The translations under genes and the position numbers were made by a program. The notes below the pieces were generated by a model that searched no databases, was not told where the DNA came from, and worked only from the letters and a program-made list of their open reading frames with translations. Below are positions 38,322 through 48,587 of a DNA stretch of 64,000 bases, piece by piece (the stretch's first letter is position 1; every line of letters starts with the position of its first letter). The DNA is from Siphonodentalium dalli (Eukaryota > Mollusca > Scaphopoda > Gadilida > Siphonodentaliidae): positions 262,788,077 to 262,852,076 of the forward strand of contig CP136061.1 of NCBI GenBank assembly GCA_032622095.1. The letters run 5' to 3'.

Positions 38322-38696
38322 TTAGGCCAATGGGGGAATTGTCACAAGGCACCGATCACATTTGTAGCCAGATTTTAAAATCGATCACAAATGTAGCCAG
38401 CTTTTCACAGGCAATCACATTCGTAGCTAGCTTTTCAAATTCCATCGTTTTATATGCAATATATGACATTGCGTAAGTTATGTGACTAAAATTTGCGATG
38501 TCATGCTTCAGAACTGGGTTCATTTTTTGGTTGAAAGCCCTATGTATATAAATGATTAAATAATATTTAATGTATTTCTTCCATTATAAATGTATGTTGT
38601 TTTTCATTCATCTACTCAAGAATATGATTAGCCAAACAATTAGTCTCGTTCATTAACCCTTTACCCAACAGAACGGCCCTGTGCCTCGCATATATA
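38322..38696. mobile_element. Foldback element, left part only (A4)
   Basis: Left arm, internal region and the first ~40 bases of the nested piggyBac-like MITE (from 38657). The element is cut by the A/B rearrangement at CTCGCATATATA. Confidence 0.75.
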
Positions 38697-38760
38697 TCCA
38701 GCACATGAATATGACTCAGATGTATATTTTAATGTTTGCTGTTTTGTACTGCTGAAACCT
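38697..38760 (+). other. 64-bp templated insertion at the A/B junction
   Basis: The segment runs from TCCAGCACATGAATATG to GTACTGCTGAAACCT and is identical to unit A positions about 4230-4293, which lie about 440 bp upstream of the point where A4 breaks. The left join shares CATATATA between the A4 end and the source of the insert. The right join to CAGTAGGGGTAAATTTC (A1 10857 equivalent) has about one shared base. A short copied filler between two distant breakpoints is typical of template switching. Confidence 0.9.
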
Positions 38761-39012
38761 CAGTAGGGGTAAATTTCTTAGAATAGAGTACCAGTGTTTT
38801 CTCTCACCATGGGTGTTGGTATGTTTATTGAGAGAAGGTTAGTTATGAATTTGTGGATTTTTAGAGGATGTCTTTGAGTTTTGAAAAATATTGTTCCAGG
38901 TGACCTTGACCCCACCAGTATGAAGTAGTAGCGATTTCTGCGAAACAGTGGCTCCAGACACCAGCGTGACTTTTTAGCACCTAAAATTGCAGCGTTCTGT
39001 TTAGATACTTAA

Positions 39013-39379
39013 CCCTTTACCCAACAAACCGGCCAAAACCGGCCAAATAAAGCTTCAACAGCCTAAAATATCTTCGGTCTGTCTCAATAGAACCATACAA
39101 ATATGGATATCATTGGAACCGGCTCATTGACACATTGTGATAGTTACCGTTATGCCATGTGCCAATGCATTCTCTTATATATGCGAGTCGACCATATATA
39201 AGAGAATGCATTGGCCTAAAAAAAAATCTTTTTTACCATTTTTTCTTACATTCTTTAACAATTTTATAATTTTTAATGTGTTAAGCCAATGCATTCTCTT
39301 ATATATGCGAGGCGACCTATGGTCGACTCGCATATATAAGAGAATGCATTGGCACATGGCCGTTCTGTTGGGTAAAGGG
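39013..39379. mobile_element. piggyBac-like MITE with collapsed hairpin (B1)
   Basis: TTAA-CCCTTTACCC at the left and GGGTAAAGGG-TCAA at the right. The first hairpin has lost 14 bases from its centre (GCGAGTCGACCATATATAAG near 39182), leaving a shortened palindrome. The second hairpin has a GGTCGA loop flank, so its arms pair further inward than in A, where the loop reads GTTCGA. Confidence 0.75.
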
Positions 39380-39959
39380 TCAAAGACCGATTTCGGGGCT
39401 GAAAAATTTCCAGCAAGTCGTGTATGCTCTGATCGATGGAATAATCGTTTAAACGCCAAACGACCTAGAAACACCTATTTGGAAACACATGTCATACGTC
39501 AATCAACCGAGATGATGGCCAAAATGGTGCATGCAGATAAACAAAAAATATTTCATGTATATTATATAGTTTATTTAATTCAGGCTCAAATGGCCCATAT
39601 GATAGAAATATCAATTATATGTAATACAGAATGTCTTTCCAATGTTTGAAAAGATAAGATTCTTTCTTATCAACATAGGAACAGAGCTCACAACATTCCT
39701 GGCTTACATCCCACTTGCGCTACGGTACATCTCCATTCATATGCCATAAACTTCCTACAGGCATTGTTATAACATACAATTATGGGTGAAATTTTCCCAC
39801 AAAGTACAGCTGCAAAGTACAACAATATAATGATGAAATATACGATGAAAAAGATGGCGTTTTACATCAAATGAGCACTTGTAAAAAAATTCATGAGGAT
39901 ATTGGAACGGGAACAAATTGATCTATATTGCCTCATAATATCATCATCAAACGAACGCG

Positions 39960-40216
39960 ATTTGATTGATTGATTTTATTTGGTACAGAGTACCAGGGAT
40001 AACACAAGAAAGTCTAACACGCGCCGTTAGGGAGAGTCGTTTCCTGAAGTATCCATCCAGGCACACTATCTGACTCAGACAGGCACACTCAGCCAGTTTT
40101 GCGATTTTGTTCGATCCACCGGGATTCGAACTGACGGCGCGCACCTGGTCGTTCGTAGAGCAATTGTCTGTCAGAAGGGTTATTTCACTTTACCGATTGC
40201 GCTAACGGAGCTCTCT
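39960..40216 (-). mobile_element. tRNA-derived SINE, B-type (B1)
   Basis: The same SINE, but lacking eight bases between the A and B boxes (CTGTCAGAAGG where A has CTGTCACTGGTGCAGAAGG). TGCGATTTTGTTCG replaces the T-run version seen in A. The tail and boxes are kept. Confidence 0.75.
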
Positions 40217-40581
40217 ATAATGATGTTGACGGCTAAATATGGGGAATTTACTTGTACTTATGTGTCAGCAATTATTAAATTGAGTTCCGGTATATTACTG
40301 ACCCCCCCCCCGCAGTAATAGTTACTTGTTATGTAAATTGTTTATCCTCATGCAACGTCACGTCAAATGCGTTGCATGTATACCTTGGTTAATAAACTGC
40401 TTTACTCGTATTTAAATGAGGGAAAAAATAGTTGGACTCTCAAGTTTATCTAAACTACAGTCCATAGGTAAAACATAGGGTCGAACGGAAGCAATTGATT
40501 TTTAAATTGATTTCAGTTTTGTCATCATTCTGCTTTTCTAATAAATTGGTTATTGTAAACGTCATCCAATTAGAAAATTAT

Positions 40582-40713
40582 AAGTGGGTTATAAGTGGCA
40601 CTTTTTGATACATTGTGCGCTATAACTGGGCGAGGCACATTTTGTACATTGTGCGTTATAAGTGAGCGTGGCACTTTTTGGTACAGTGTGCGTAATAAGT
40701 GGGCGTTTCCAAA
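40582..40713 (-). repeat. Short reversed satellite block (B1)
   Basis: Same block as in A, followed by a B-specific linker. Confidence 0.85.
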
Positions 40714-41036
40714 GTCGTCAATGACAAAAAACATTTTTCAGCGCCTCGCTTCGCTCGGACTGCGTAGTGAAGATGCGCAAACTTTGACTCCCAAAGTAAC
40801 CCGACCAACGGAGAGATAACGTGCGGATGGGTTCAGACTTTTGGAAAATTCCTCCGTAAATGGCTGTATTTGAGTGCGGTATCACCAAGCTATTTTTTGA
40901 CCGCTGTACTCTCAAACTAACCCGGCCAACGGAGAGATAGCGTGCGGGTGGGTTCAGACTTTTGGAAAATGGCTGTATTTGAGTGCTGCATCACTAAGAT
41001 ATTTTTGTTATAGTATGTTAGCGGACGAAAACAAAA
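40714..41036. repeat. B-type linker with a 121-bp duplication (B1)
   Basis: A segment carrying AACGGAGAGATA, GGGTTCAGACTTTTGG and AATGGCTGTATTTGAGTGC occurs twice, 121 bp apart (40807 and 40928), diverged by substitutions and a small indel. Unit A carries only one chimeric copy. The same linker lies at about 50296-50620 (B2) and 57103-57425 (B3). Confidence 0.75.
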
Positions 41037-41405
41037 GTCAGCATGGCACTTTTTGGTACAGTGGGCGTGGCACTTTTTGGTGCAATGTGCGGTAAAAAGT
41101 GGGCGTGGAACTTTTTGGTACAGTGTGCATCAAATGTGGGCGTGGCACTTTTTGGTACAATGTGCGTTAAAAGTGGGGCGTGGCACTTTTTGGTACATTG
41201 TGCGTTAAAAGTGGGCGTGGCACTTTTTAGTACACATTTTAGAACAGTGTGCGTTAAAAGTGTGCGTGGCACTTTTTGGTACATCACACTTTTGGTACAG
41301 TGTGTGTTAAAAGTGCGCGTGGCACTTTTTGGTACAGTGTGCGTCAAAGGTCAGCGTGGCACTTTTTGGTACAATCTGCGTTTAAAAGTGGGCGTGGCAC
41401 TTTTA
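41037..41405 (-). repeat. Reversed satellite array (B1)
   Basis: About ten monomers of 37-38 bp in reverse orientation (GGGCGTGGCACTTTTTGGTA), without the extra 12-bp module. They are more diverged than the forward array. At 41405 the array flips to forward orientation through a GGCACTTTTACGCCC switch point, giving a head-to-head inverted satellite. This block is absent from unit A. Confidence 0.92.
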
Positions 41406-44002
41406 CGCCCACATTTAGCGTACACTGTACTAAAATGTGTACCAAAAAGTGCCACGCCCACATTCAGCGCACACTGTACCAAAAAGTGTACCAAAAAGTG
41501 CCACGCTCACTTTCAGCGCACACTGTACCAAAAAGTTAACCAAAAAGTGTACCAAAAAGTGCCACGCCCACTTTCAGCGCACACTGTACCAAAAAGTGTA
41601 CCAAAAAGTGCCACGCTCACTTTCAGCGCACACTGTACAAAAAAGTTAACCAAAAAGTGTACCAAAAAGTGCCACGCCCACTTTCAGCGCACACTGTACC
41701 AAAAAGTGTACCAAAAAGTGCCACGCCCACTTTCAGAGCACACTGTACCAAAAAGTGTACCAAAAAGTGCCACGCCCACTTTTAGCGTACGCTGTACCAA
41801 AAAGTGTACCAAAAAGTGCCACGCCCCACTTTCAGCGCACACTGTACCAAAAAGTGTACCAAAAAGTGCCACGCCCACTTTTAGCGTACGCTGTACCAAA
41901 AAGTGTACCAAAAAGTGACACGCCCACATTTAGCGCACACTGTACCAAAAAATGTACCAAAAAGTGCCACGCCCACTTTCAGCGCACACTGTACCAAAAA
42001 GTGTACAACAATGTGCCACGCCCACTTTCAGAGCACACTGTACCAAAAAGTGTACCAAAAAGTGCCACGCCCACTTTCAGCACACACTGTACCAAAAAGT
42101 GTACCAAAAAGTGCCACGCTCACTTTCAGCGCACACTGTTCCAAAAAGTTTACCAAAAAGTGTCACGCCCACTTTTAGCGCACACTGTACCAAAGAGTGT
42201 ACCAAAAAGTGACACACCAACTTTTAGCGCACACTGTACCAAAAAGTGTACCAAAAAGTGCCACGCCCACTTTTAGCGTACGCTGTACCAAAAAGTGCCA
42301 CGCCCACATTCAGCGCACACTTTACCAAAAAGTGTACCAAAAAGTGCCACGCTCACTTTCAGCGCACACTGTACCAAAAATTAACCAAAAAGTGTACCAA
42401 AAAGTGCCACGCCCACTTTCAGCGCACACTGTACCAAAAAGTGTACCAAAAAGTGCCACGCCCACTTTCAGAGCACACTGTACCAAAAAGTGTACCAAAA
42501 AGTGCCACGCCCCACTTTCAGCGTACGCTGTACCAAAAAGTGTACCAAAAAGTGCCACGCCCACTTTCAGCGCACAATGTACCAAAAAGTGTACCAAAAA
42601 GTGCCACGCCCACTTTTAGCGTACGCTGTACCAAAAAGTGTACCAAAAAGTGACACGCCCACATTTAGCGCACACTGTACCAAAAAGTGTACCAAAAAGT
42701 GACACGCCCACTTTCAGCGCACACTGTACCAAAAAGTGTACAAAAAAGTGCCACGCCCACTTTCAGAGCACACTGTACCAAAAAGTGTACCAAAAAGTGC
42801 CACGCCCACTTTCAGCGCACACTGTACCAAAAAGTGTACCAAAAAGTGCCACGCCCACTTTCAGCGCACACTGTTCCAAAAAGTTTACCAAAAAGTGTCA
42901 CGCCCACTTTTAGCGCACACTGTACCAAAAAGTGTACCAAAAAGTGACACACCAACTTTTAGCGCACACTGTACCAAAAAGTGTACCAAAAAGTGCCACG
43001 CCCACTTTTAGCGTACGCTGTACCAAAAAGTGCCACGCCCACATTCAGCGCACACTGTACCCAAAAAGTGTACCAAAAAGTGCCACGCTCACTTTCAGCG
43101 CACACTGTACCAAAAAGTTAACCAAAAAGTGTACCAAAAAGTGCCACGCCCACTTTCAGCGCACACTGTACCAAAAAGTGTACCAAAAAGTGCCACGCCC
43201 ACTTTCAGAGCACACTGTACCAAAAAGTGTACCAAAAAGTGCCACGCCCACTTTCAGCGCACGCTGTGCCAAAAAGTGTACCAAAAAGTGTCACCGCCCA
43301 CTTTCAGCGCACACTGTACCAAAAAGTGTACCAAAAAGTGCCACGCCCACTTTCAGCGCACACTGTACCGAAAAGTTTACCAAAAAGTGTACCAAAAAGT
43401 GTCACGCCCACTTTTAGCGCACACTGTACCAAAAAGTGTACCAAAAAGTGCCACGCCCACTATTAGCGTACGCTGTACCAAAAGTGCCACGCCCACATTC
43501 AGCGCACACTGTACCAAAAAGTGTACCAAAAAGTGCCACGCCCACTTTCAGAGCACACTGTACCAAAAAGTGTACCAAAAAGTGTCACGCCCACTTCCAG
43601 CGCACACTGTAACAAAATGTGTACCAAAAAGTGCCACGCACACTTTCAGCGCACACTGTACCAAAAAGTGTACCAAAAAATGCCACGCCCACTTTTATCG
43701 CACACTGTTCCAAAACGTTTACCAAAAAGTGTCACGCCCACTTTCAGCGCACACTGTACCAAAAAGTGTACCAAAAAAGTGCCACGCCCACTTTCAGCGC
43801 ACACTGTACCAAAAAGTGTACAAAAAAGTGCCACGCCCACTTTCAGAGCACACTGTACCAAAAAGTGTACCAAAAAGTGCCACGCCCACTTTCAGCGCAC
43901 ACTGTACCAAAAAGTGTACCAAAAAGTGCCACGCCCCACTTTCAGCGCACACTGTACCAAAAAGTGTACCAAAAAGTGCCACGCCCACTTTCAGCGCACA
44001 CT
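41406..44002 (+). repeat. Long forward satellite array with 735-bp higher-order repeat (B1)
   Basis: About 2.6 kb, mostly of the regular 49-bp unit. Distinctive variants recur 735 bp apart (15 x 49): 41903 with 42638, 41952 with 42687 and 42197 with 42932. A higher-order block has therefore been duplicated. The array ends at CAGCGCACACTT, next to single-copy sequence. It contains open frames up to about 329 codons of CTKKCTKKCHAHF-type repeats. Confidence 0.93.
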
Positions 44003-44401
44003 TGAGGCAGATATTATAACGGCATTAGTTTTTCAAAATTTTAATTTAAAAAACAGTTTGTTTTATTAAAGCTACATCACTTTTGATTGTTTTCTGATGT
44101 CGAAATACGTCATAAATACTTTATATGAGCATTATATGTCCCAGAATGACATATTGAAGTCATAAAAAATACAACTTTGAACAAGATGTTTTGGTCCCAA
44201 ACAAAAAAACAGCCATGTGCAGGGCATGGGACAGAAAAGAGCGTTCAGTGTTAGTCTATTCCTGATTTGACCTAAACACTTCGGAAAATTAAAATCAGTC
44301 TTTATACCGGTTACTTTTTACTCCCTGAGTGGTAATAATATATAAATTCTGTCTTTTTACTACCTGAGTGGTAATAATATATAAATTCTGTCTTTTTACA
44401 G
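44003..44401. other. Single-copy region with duplicated intron-like end (B1)
   Basis: The longest stretch present only once in the window. A 39-bp direct duplication (CCTGAGTGGTAATAATATA at 44324 and 44363) each time runs into a pyrimidine tract, TTCTGTCTTTTTAC. The second ends in CAG, giving a good acceptor at 44400. Nothing else is recognised. Confidence 0.5.
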
Positions 44402-44449
44402 GATGATTTTGATAACATGAAGCTGGACGAGAAAATGCCATTGACGTAA
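44402..44449 (+). CDS. Candidate terminal exon (very short)
   Basis: After the acceptor TTCTGTCTTTTTACAG the sequence is open in frame 0 as DDFDNMKLDEKMPLT and ends in TAA (44447-44449). The composition is acidic and hydrophilic, unlike the surrounding T-rich shadow frames. A real last exon would need upstream exons, and none is seen between here and the satellite; they could lie outside or have been lost. Phase is assumed. It is as likely to be chance. Confidence 0.15.
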   Translation, partial: DDFDNMKLDEKMPLT

Positions 44450-44502
44450 ACAGCTGTGCTGACATAATCGTATGATTATCAATGTAATCTGACATAATTG
44501 TT

Positions 44503-45250
44503 GACTCATTAGGTAGTGCAGACGCTCATCACCCATGACTCATTAGGTAGTGCAGACGCTCATCACCCATGACTCATTAGGTAGTGCAGACGCTCATCAC
44601 CCATGACTCATTAGGTAGTGCAGACGCTCATCACCCATGACTCATTAGGTAGTGCAGACGCTCATCACCCATGACTCATTAGGTAGTGCAGACGCTCATC
44701 ACCCATGACTCATTAGGTAGTGCAGACGCTCATCACCCATGACTCATTAGGTAGTGCAGACGCTCATCACCCATGACTCATTAGGTAGTGCAGACGCTCA
44801 TCACCCATGACTCATTAGGTAGTGCAGACGCTCATCACCCATGACTCATTAGGTAGTGCAGACGCTCATCACCCATGACTCATTAGGTAGTGCAGACGCT
44901 CATCACCCATGACTCATTAGGTAGTGCAGACGCTCATCACCCATGACTCATTAGGTAGTGCAGACGCTCATCACCCATGACTCATTAGGTAGTGCAGACG
45001 CTCATCACCCATGACATATTAGGTAGTGCAGACGCTCATCACCCATGACTCATTAGGTAGTGCAGACGCTCATCACCCATGACTCATTAGGTAGTGCAGA
45101 CGCTCATCACCCATGACTCATTAGGTAGTGCAGACGCTCATCACCCATGACATATTAGGTAGTGCAGACGCTCATCACCCATGACTCATTAGGTAGTGCA
45201 GACGCTCATCACCCATGACTCATTAAGTAGTGCAGACGCTCATCACCCAT
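44503..45250 (+). repeat. 34-bp minisatellite, 22 copies
   Basis: Exactly 22 units of 34 bp, starting GACTCATTAGGTAGTGCAG and ending CGCTCATCACCCAT, plus an eight-base partial start (GACATATT) at 45251. Units are identical except GACATATT for GACTCATT in units 16 and 20, and TTAAGTAG for TTAGGTAG in unit 22. It occurs only in B1. There are no variable spacers, so it is not a CRISPR array. Confidence 0.97.
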
Positions 45251-45369
45251 GACATATTTGCTCATTTTTTTTTTTAACATATGATATTGTTGCCTGAATA
45301 AATAATATAATATAGTTATCATATTTATATTGTACAGAAATGACATTTGCAGAATGTGTCTGACATTTG

Positions 45370-45460
45370 AAGAATGAGGTCCCCAAAGGGTGATTTTAAT
45401 GACGCTATCCCGCATAGTTTGGCTAGCATCACCAAATTCACCATCTGGCTACCTCATTCT
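45370..45460. repeat. Single 91-bp palindrome (B1 private region)
   Basis: A fifth diverged member (AGAATGAGGTCCCCAAAGGG to ACCTCATTCT), followed by ATATCCCATAATTTGCAGAAG as in the other members. It sits just after the 34-bp minisatellite. Confidence 0.7.
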
Positions 45461-45544
45461 ATATCCCATAATTTGCAGAAGATAAATTGCATAATCGAGG
45501 TGACTAATGGGTGAACATCACCAACCTCAACTTGGGAACTTCAA

Positions 45545-45712
45545 TCATAATAGATACTCATGTCTCCCTCTAGGCTGGTTCCCCGCCTGGTATAATGATC
45601 TACTGATGTAATCTCCAGTCTATGTAATCATAATAGATACTCATGTCTCCCTCTAGACCGGTTCCCCACCTGGTGTAATGATCTACTGATGTAATCTCCA
45701 GTCTATGTAATA
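45545..45712. repeat. 84-bp tandem duplication (B1)
   Basis: Two copies of an 84-bp unit starting CATAATAGATACTCATGTC, with TGGTTCCCCRCCTGGTRTAATG inside (ambiguous positions differ between the copies). In B2 (52271-52440) and B3 (59077-59240) the first copy is cut at CTCCCTCTAG by the satellite. Confidence 0.85.
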
Positions 45713-45796
45713 GATATACTCATGTCAGTCTCATGTGTAATCACCATTATAATCACTCACCAGTTAGAGCAGAATCTCATTTACTATCTTTGCTTT

Positions 45797-45898
45797 GGGG
45801 CTGCGACGATACAAAATTTTATATGATATGCATCGTGATATAAATGGGTCACAATGAGGTGATGTGTATTGTGATGCATTGATGAAATGTTGCAGCCC
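45797..45898. mobile_element. hAT-like miniature element, short form (B1)
   Basis: The left end GGGGCTGCGACGATAC and right end ATGTTGCAGCCC are imperfect inverted repeats of the GGGCTGCAACGAT kind seen in hAT-type elements. I see no clean 8-bp target duplication. The interior lost about 150 bp relative to B2, joined at CGTGATA. Confidence 0.5.
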
Positions 45899-45945
45899 TT
45901 TGTTCATGCTTTGTAGCGGCATATTAACACATTCCCACCATTCTA

Positions 45946-46158
45946 CAGTAATGCTCTAAATAATCGACTCCTTAACCACAGCAGAATTATGGGTAATTTT
46001 TCAGGATTTAGTCGGAAATATGGCTTGTTGCCATTCATCGGAAAGCTCTCAGTGAGAGCTTTCCAATGAATGGCAACAAGCCATATTTCCGACTAAATCC
46101 TGAAAAGTTACCTAAAATTCTGCTGTGGTTAAGGAGTTGATTATTTAGAGCATTACTG
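45946..46158. mobile_element. Palindromic TA-flanked MITE, full length (B1)
   Basis: A 213-bp palindrome, CAGTAATGCTCTAAATAAT to its complement, with TA on both sides. It is the undamaged form of the element whose right half abuts satellite in A. Its right flank (TATATCACATCCCC) is the same as in A, which shows that the A satellite replaced the left arm and everything upstream of it. Confidence 0.9.
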
Positions 46159-46403
46159 TATATCACATCCCCATTTACTTATCAAACTACTATCGCAGAA
46201 ACACTGCTATAGATTACGTGGTGATATTGTACATTCCGTAATATTGACATTGATCATATTCCAAGCCATGAATGTCAATCGACCATAATAACACATGTCT
46301 CTTTGTATCAAACTTTTAAATGAATTGCCATGACTTTGTTTCATATACATCAAGGAAACTATAGGGAACTATAGAAGCCTGGAAATACTGTGTCTGACAT
46401 TTT

Positions 46404-46775
46404 CAGAATGAGGTCCCCAGACGGTGAGATTAGTGATGTTACCCCACAAAGGGAACTAGCATCGCCAAATTCACCCTCTGGAGACCTCTTTCTGCTTAGA
46501 CCTCATCTTCTGTGAAGTATCTACAGTCTCAAATTAACATTGTTTTAGTTACTTTTTCCCTTCTGTTCAGTTTCTATATCCCATAATTTGCAGAAGATAA
46601 AATGTTTAATCGATGTGACTAATGGTGAACATCACAAATGTCAGCTGGGGAACATCAGGTCTCCCATAGCAGTTGAGGCCTGAGCAGAATGAGGTTCCCT
46701 ATGGATGAATTTGGTGACATTCACCATGTGTGTGTGGTAGCATTACTATATTCACAATCCTGGGACCTTATTCTG
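46404..46775. repeat. Pair of 91-bp palindromes (B1)
   Basis: Segmental copy of the 3709-4080 pair. Confidence 0.75.
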
Positions 46776-46994
46776 CAAATGACAGACAGAGTACTTCCAG
46801 ACTTGGAACTATATTGTGAACGGTGCAAGGATATGAGATATATGAGTGAAATGTGATTGCACCATTCACAATGAATCTCATGCTTACGACATTCCATGTT
46901 TGTTACAAACCTTGTATCATATATATCCAGCACATGAATATGACTCAGATGTATATTTTAATGTTTGCTGTTTTGTACTGCTGAAACCACTAAC

Positions 46995-47584
46995 TTAGGC
47001 CAATGGGGGAATTGTCACAAGGCACCGATCACATTTGTAGCCAGATTTTAAAATCGATCACAAATGTAGCCAGCTTTTCACAGGCAATCACATTCGTAGC
47101 TAGCTTTTCAAATTCCATCGTTTTATATGCAATATATGACATTGCGTAAGTTATGTGACTAAAATTTGCGATGTCATGCTTCAGAACTGGGTTCATTTTT
47201 TGGTTGAAAGCCCTATGTATATAAATGATTAAATAATATTTAATGTATTTCTTCCATTATAAATGTATGTTGTTTTTCATTCATCTACTCAAGAATATGA
47301 TTAGCCAAACAATTAGTCTCGCTCATTAACCCTTTACCCAACAGAACGGCCCTGTGCCTCGCATATATAAGAGAATGCATTGGCTTAACACATATTAAAA
47401 ATGATAAAATTGTCAAAGAATGTAGAAACATATTATAAAAATTGTTTAAAAAATGTAAGAAAATTTTATAAAATTGTTAAAGAATGTAAGAAAAAATGGT
47501 AAAAAGTGTTATGGTCGACTCGCATATATAAGAGAATGCATTGGCACAGGGCATAACTGTAACCATCACAATGTGGTCAATGAA
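46995..47584. mobile_element. Foldback plus nested MITE, right ends deleted (B1)
   Basis: The left foldback arm starts at 46995 and the nested TTAA-CCCTTT MITE at 47330. Both lose their right ends at the ATGAA join (47580-47584), which connects A1 position 4858 to A1 position 10099. The internal hairpin half missing from A (GTGTTATGGTCGACTCGC) is present. Confidence 0.82.
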
Positions 47585-48336
47585 ACTGCTTTTATGGCCA
47601 AATTATGTGATAAAACCAAATATGACGTACCAACAGAGAATACTTTATCTTGTTAGCATTCTCAATCAAGGAAAATTGCAGATCAGCTGAGCTGAGAGAT
47701 TTAATGTGAATTATGATAAAATTAATCCAATTTAGGCCAAAATAAAAAATGTGTTTTGATTCTCGGGCATAGCTGCGTCTGGAAAAAAGACCCGCATTGA
47801 ACCATTTGATTACGATTTTCAAATTTTACCAAAGCTGTCAAATGATAACACGAAAATAGGAAACTAGAAAACAGAAATTAGTTATGTTTCAAACATCGAA
47901 TATGATAGACATACAATGGTGCATGTGTTGGTATTCAAAAACAGACACTAGGCAACGATAACTACCAGGTATATTGTCACCACAAGCTGCCCAAACCCCA
48001 AGTTTATTAAATCTAATGTGTTAAAATATTTCGGTATTTTATCAATTCGAAAAGGTAAACGGTAAACAATTTTGAGATTTACAATTTCGGGAACGCAAAC
48101 CGGAAAGAAATATGGTGAGTATTGGTGATGTGTATGCTGGTTTAATATTTGAAGTTTTTATGGCTAGCATGTATTGAGGTACATAATACTTATTCAGATA
48201 CGGCAGACTAAATCATTCTAGACTTTCTATGAAGATCATTATATATATCTTTTCGTTTCGATTGTATTCACGTTCCGTATTTTTATTTGAGTAATTGAAC
48301 CGGATATTTAGGTGACACTCGAGAGTTTCGAATGAT
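47580..48336. other. Post-junction region of B1
   Basis: Collinear with A1 10099-10856. It contains the short palindrome ATCAGCTGAGCTGAT in A form (10204-10218), changed here to ATCAGCTGAGCTGAG, and the ATG-donor signal at 48112. No other gene evidence. The same region follows 54387 and 61188. Confidence 0.6.
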
Positions 48337-48587
48337 CAGTAGGGGTAAATTTCTTAGAATAGAATACCAGTGTTTTCTGTCACCATGGGTGTGGTATGTT
48401 TATTGAAAGAAGGTTAGTTATGAATTTGTGGATTTTTAGAGGATGTCTTTGAGTTTTGAAAAATATTGTTCCAGGTGACCTTGACCCCACCAGTATGAAG
48501 TAGTAGCGATTTCTGCGAAACAGTGGCTCCAGACACCAGCGTGACTTTTTAGCACCTAAAATTGCAGCGTTCTGTTTAGATACTTAA

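Larger units (their letters stand above)
34029..38696. repeat. Truncated segmental unit A4
   Basis: Fourth copy of unit A. It is collinear with A1 only as far as A1 position about 4669, inside the nested piggyBac-like MITE, and is then broken at the A/B junction. In its satellite the array has lost five bases near 36642 (GCGCACACCAAAAAG against GCGCACACTGTACCAAAAAG), which moves frames and shortens the copy. It also has GTATTAAAAAG near 37090 in place of GTACCAAAAAG. Confidence 0.93.
38761..48336. repeat. Segmental unit B1 (9.58 kb, longest B copy)
   Basis: It starts at the CAGTAGGGG anchor, which recurs at 48337, 55139 and 61941. It differs from B2 and B3 in having a longer satellite (to 44002), about 1.5 kb of private sequence (44003-45544) that includes a 34-bp minisatellite, and a full-length palindromic MITE. 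It also has private losses: a collapsed hairpin near 39161-39215 and a shorter hAT-like element. It is collinear with unit A over A1 10857 to about 1740 of the next unit and over A1 3333-4858. Confidence 0.92.

Noticed and set aside
39137-39649. 170-codon frame in B1
   Set aside because: It exists only because the hairpin-centre deletion fuses two short frames; absent from other B units.
41043-44019. Long open frames (291, 173, 161 and 329 codons) as repeat-protein genes
   Set aside because: They lie wholly in satellite, overlap each other in all plus frames, start at monomer-internal ATGs and change whenever a small indel occurs. No promoter or splice context.
44503-45250. CRISPR array
   Set aside because: Units are contiguous and identical with no spacers of varying sequence, and the genome context is eukaryotic.
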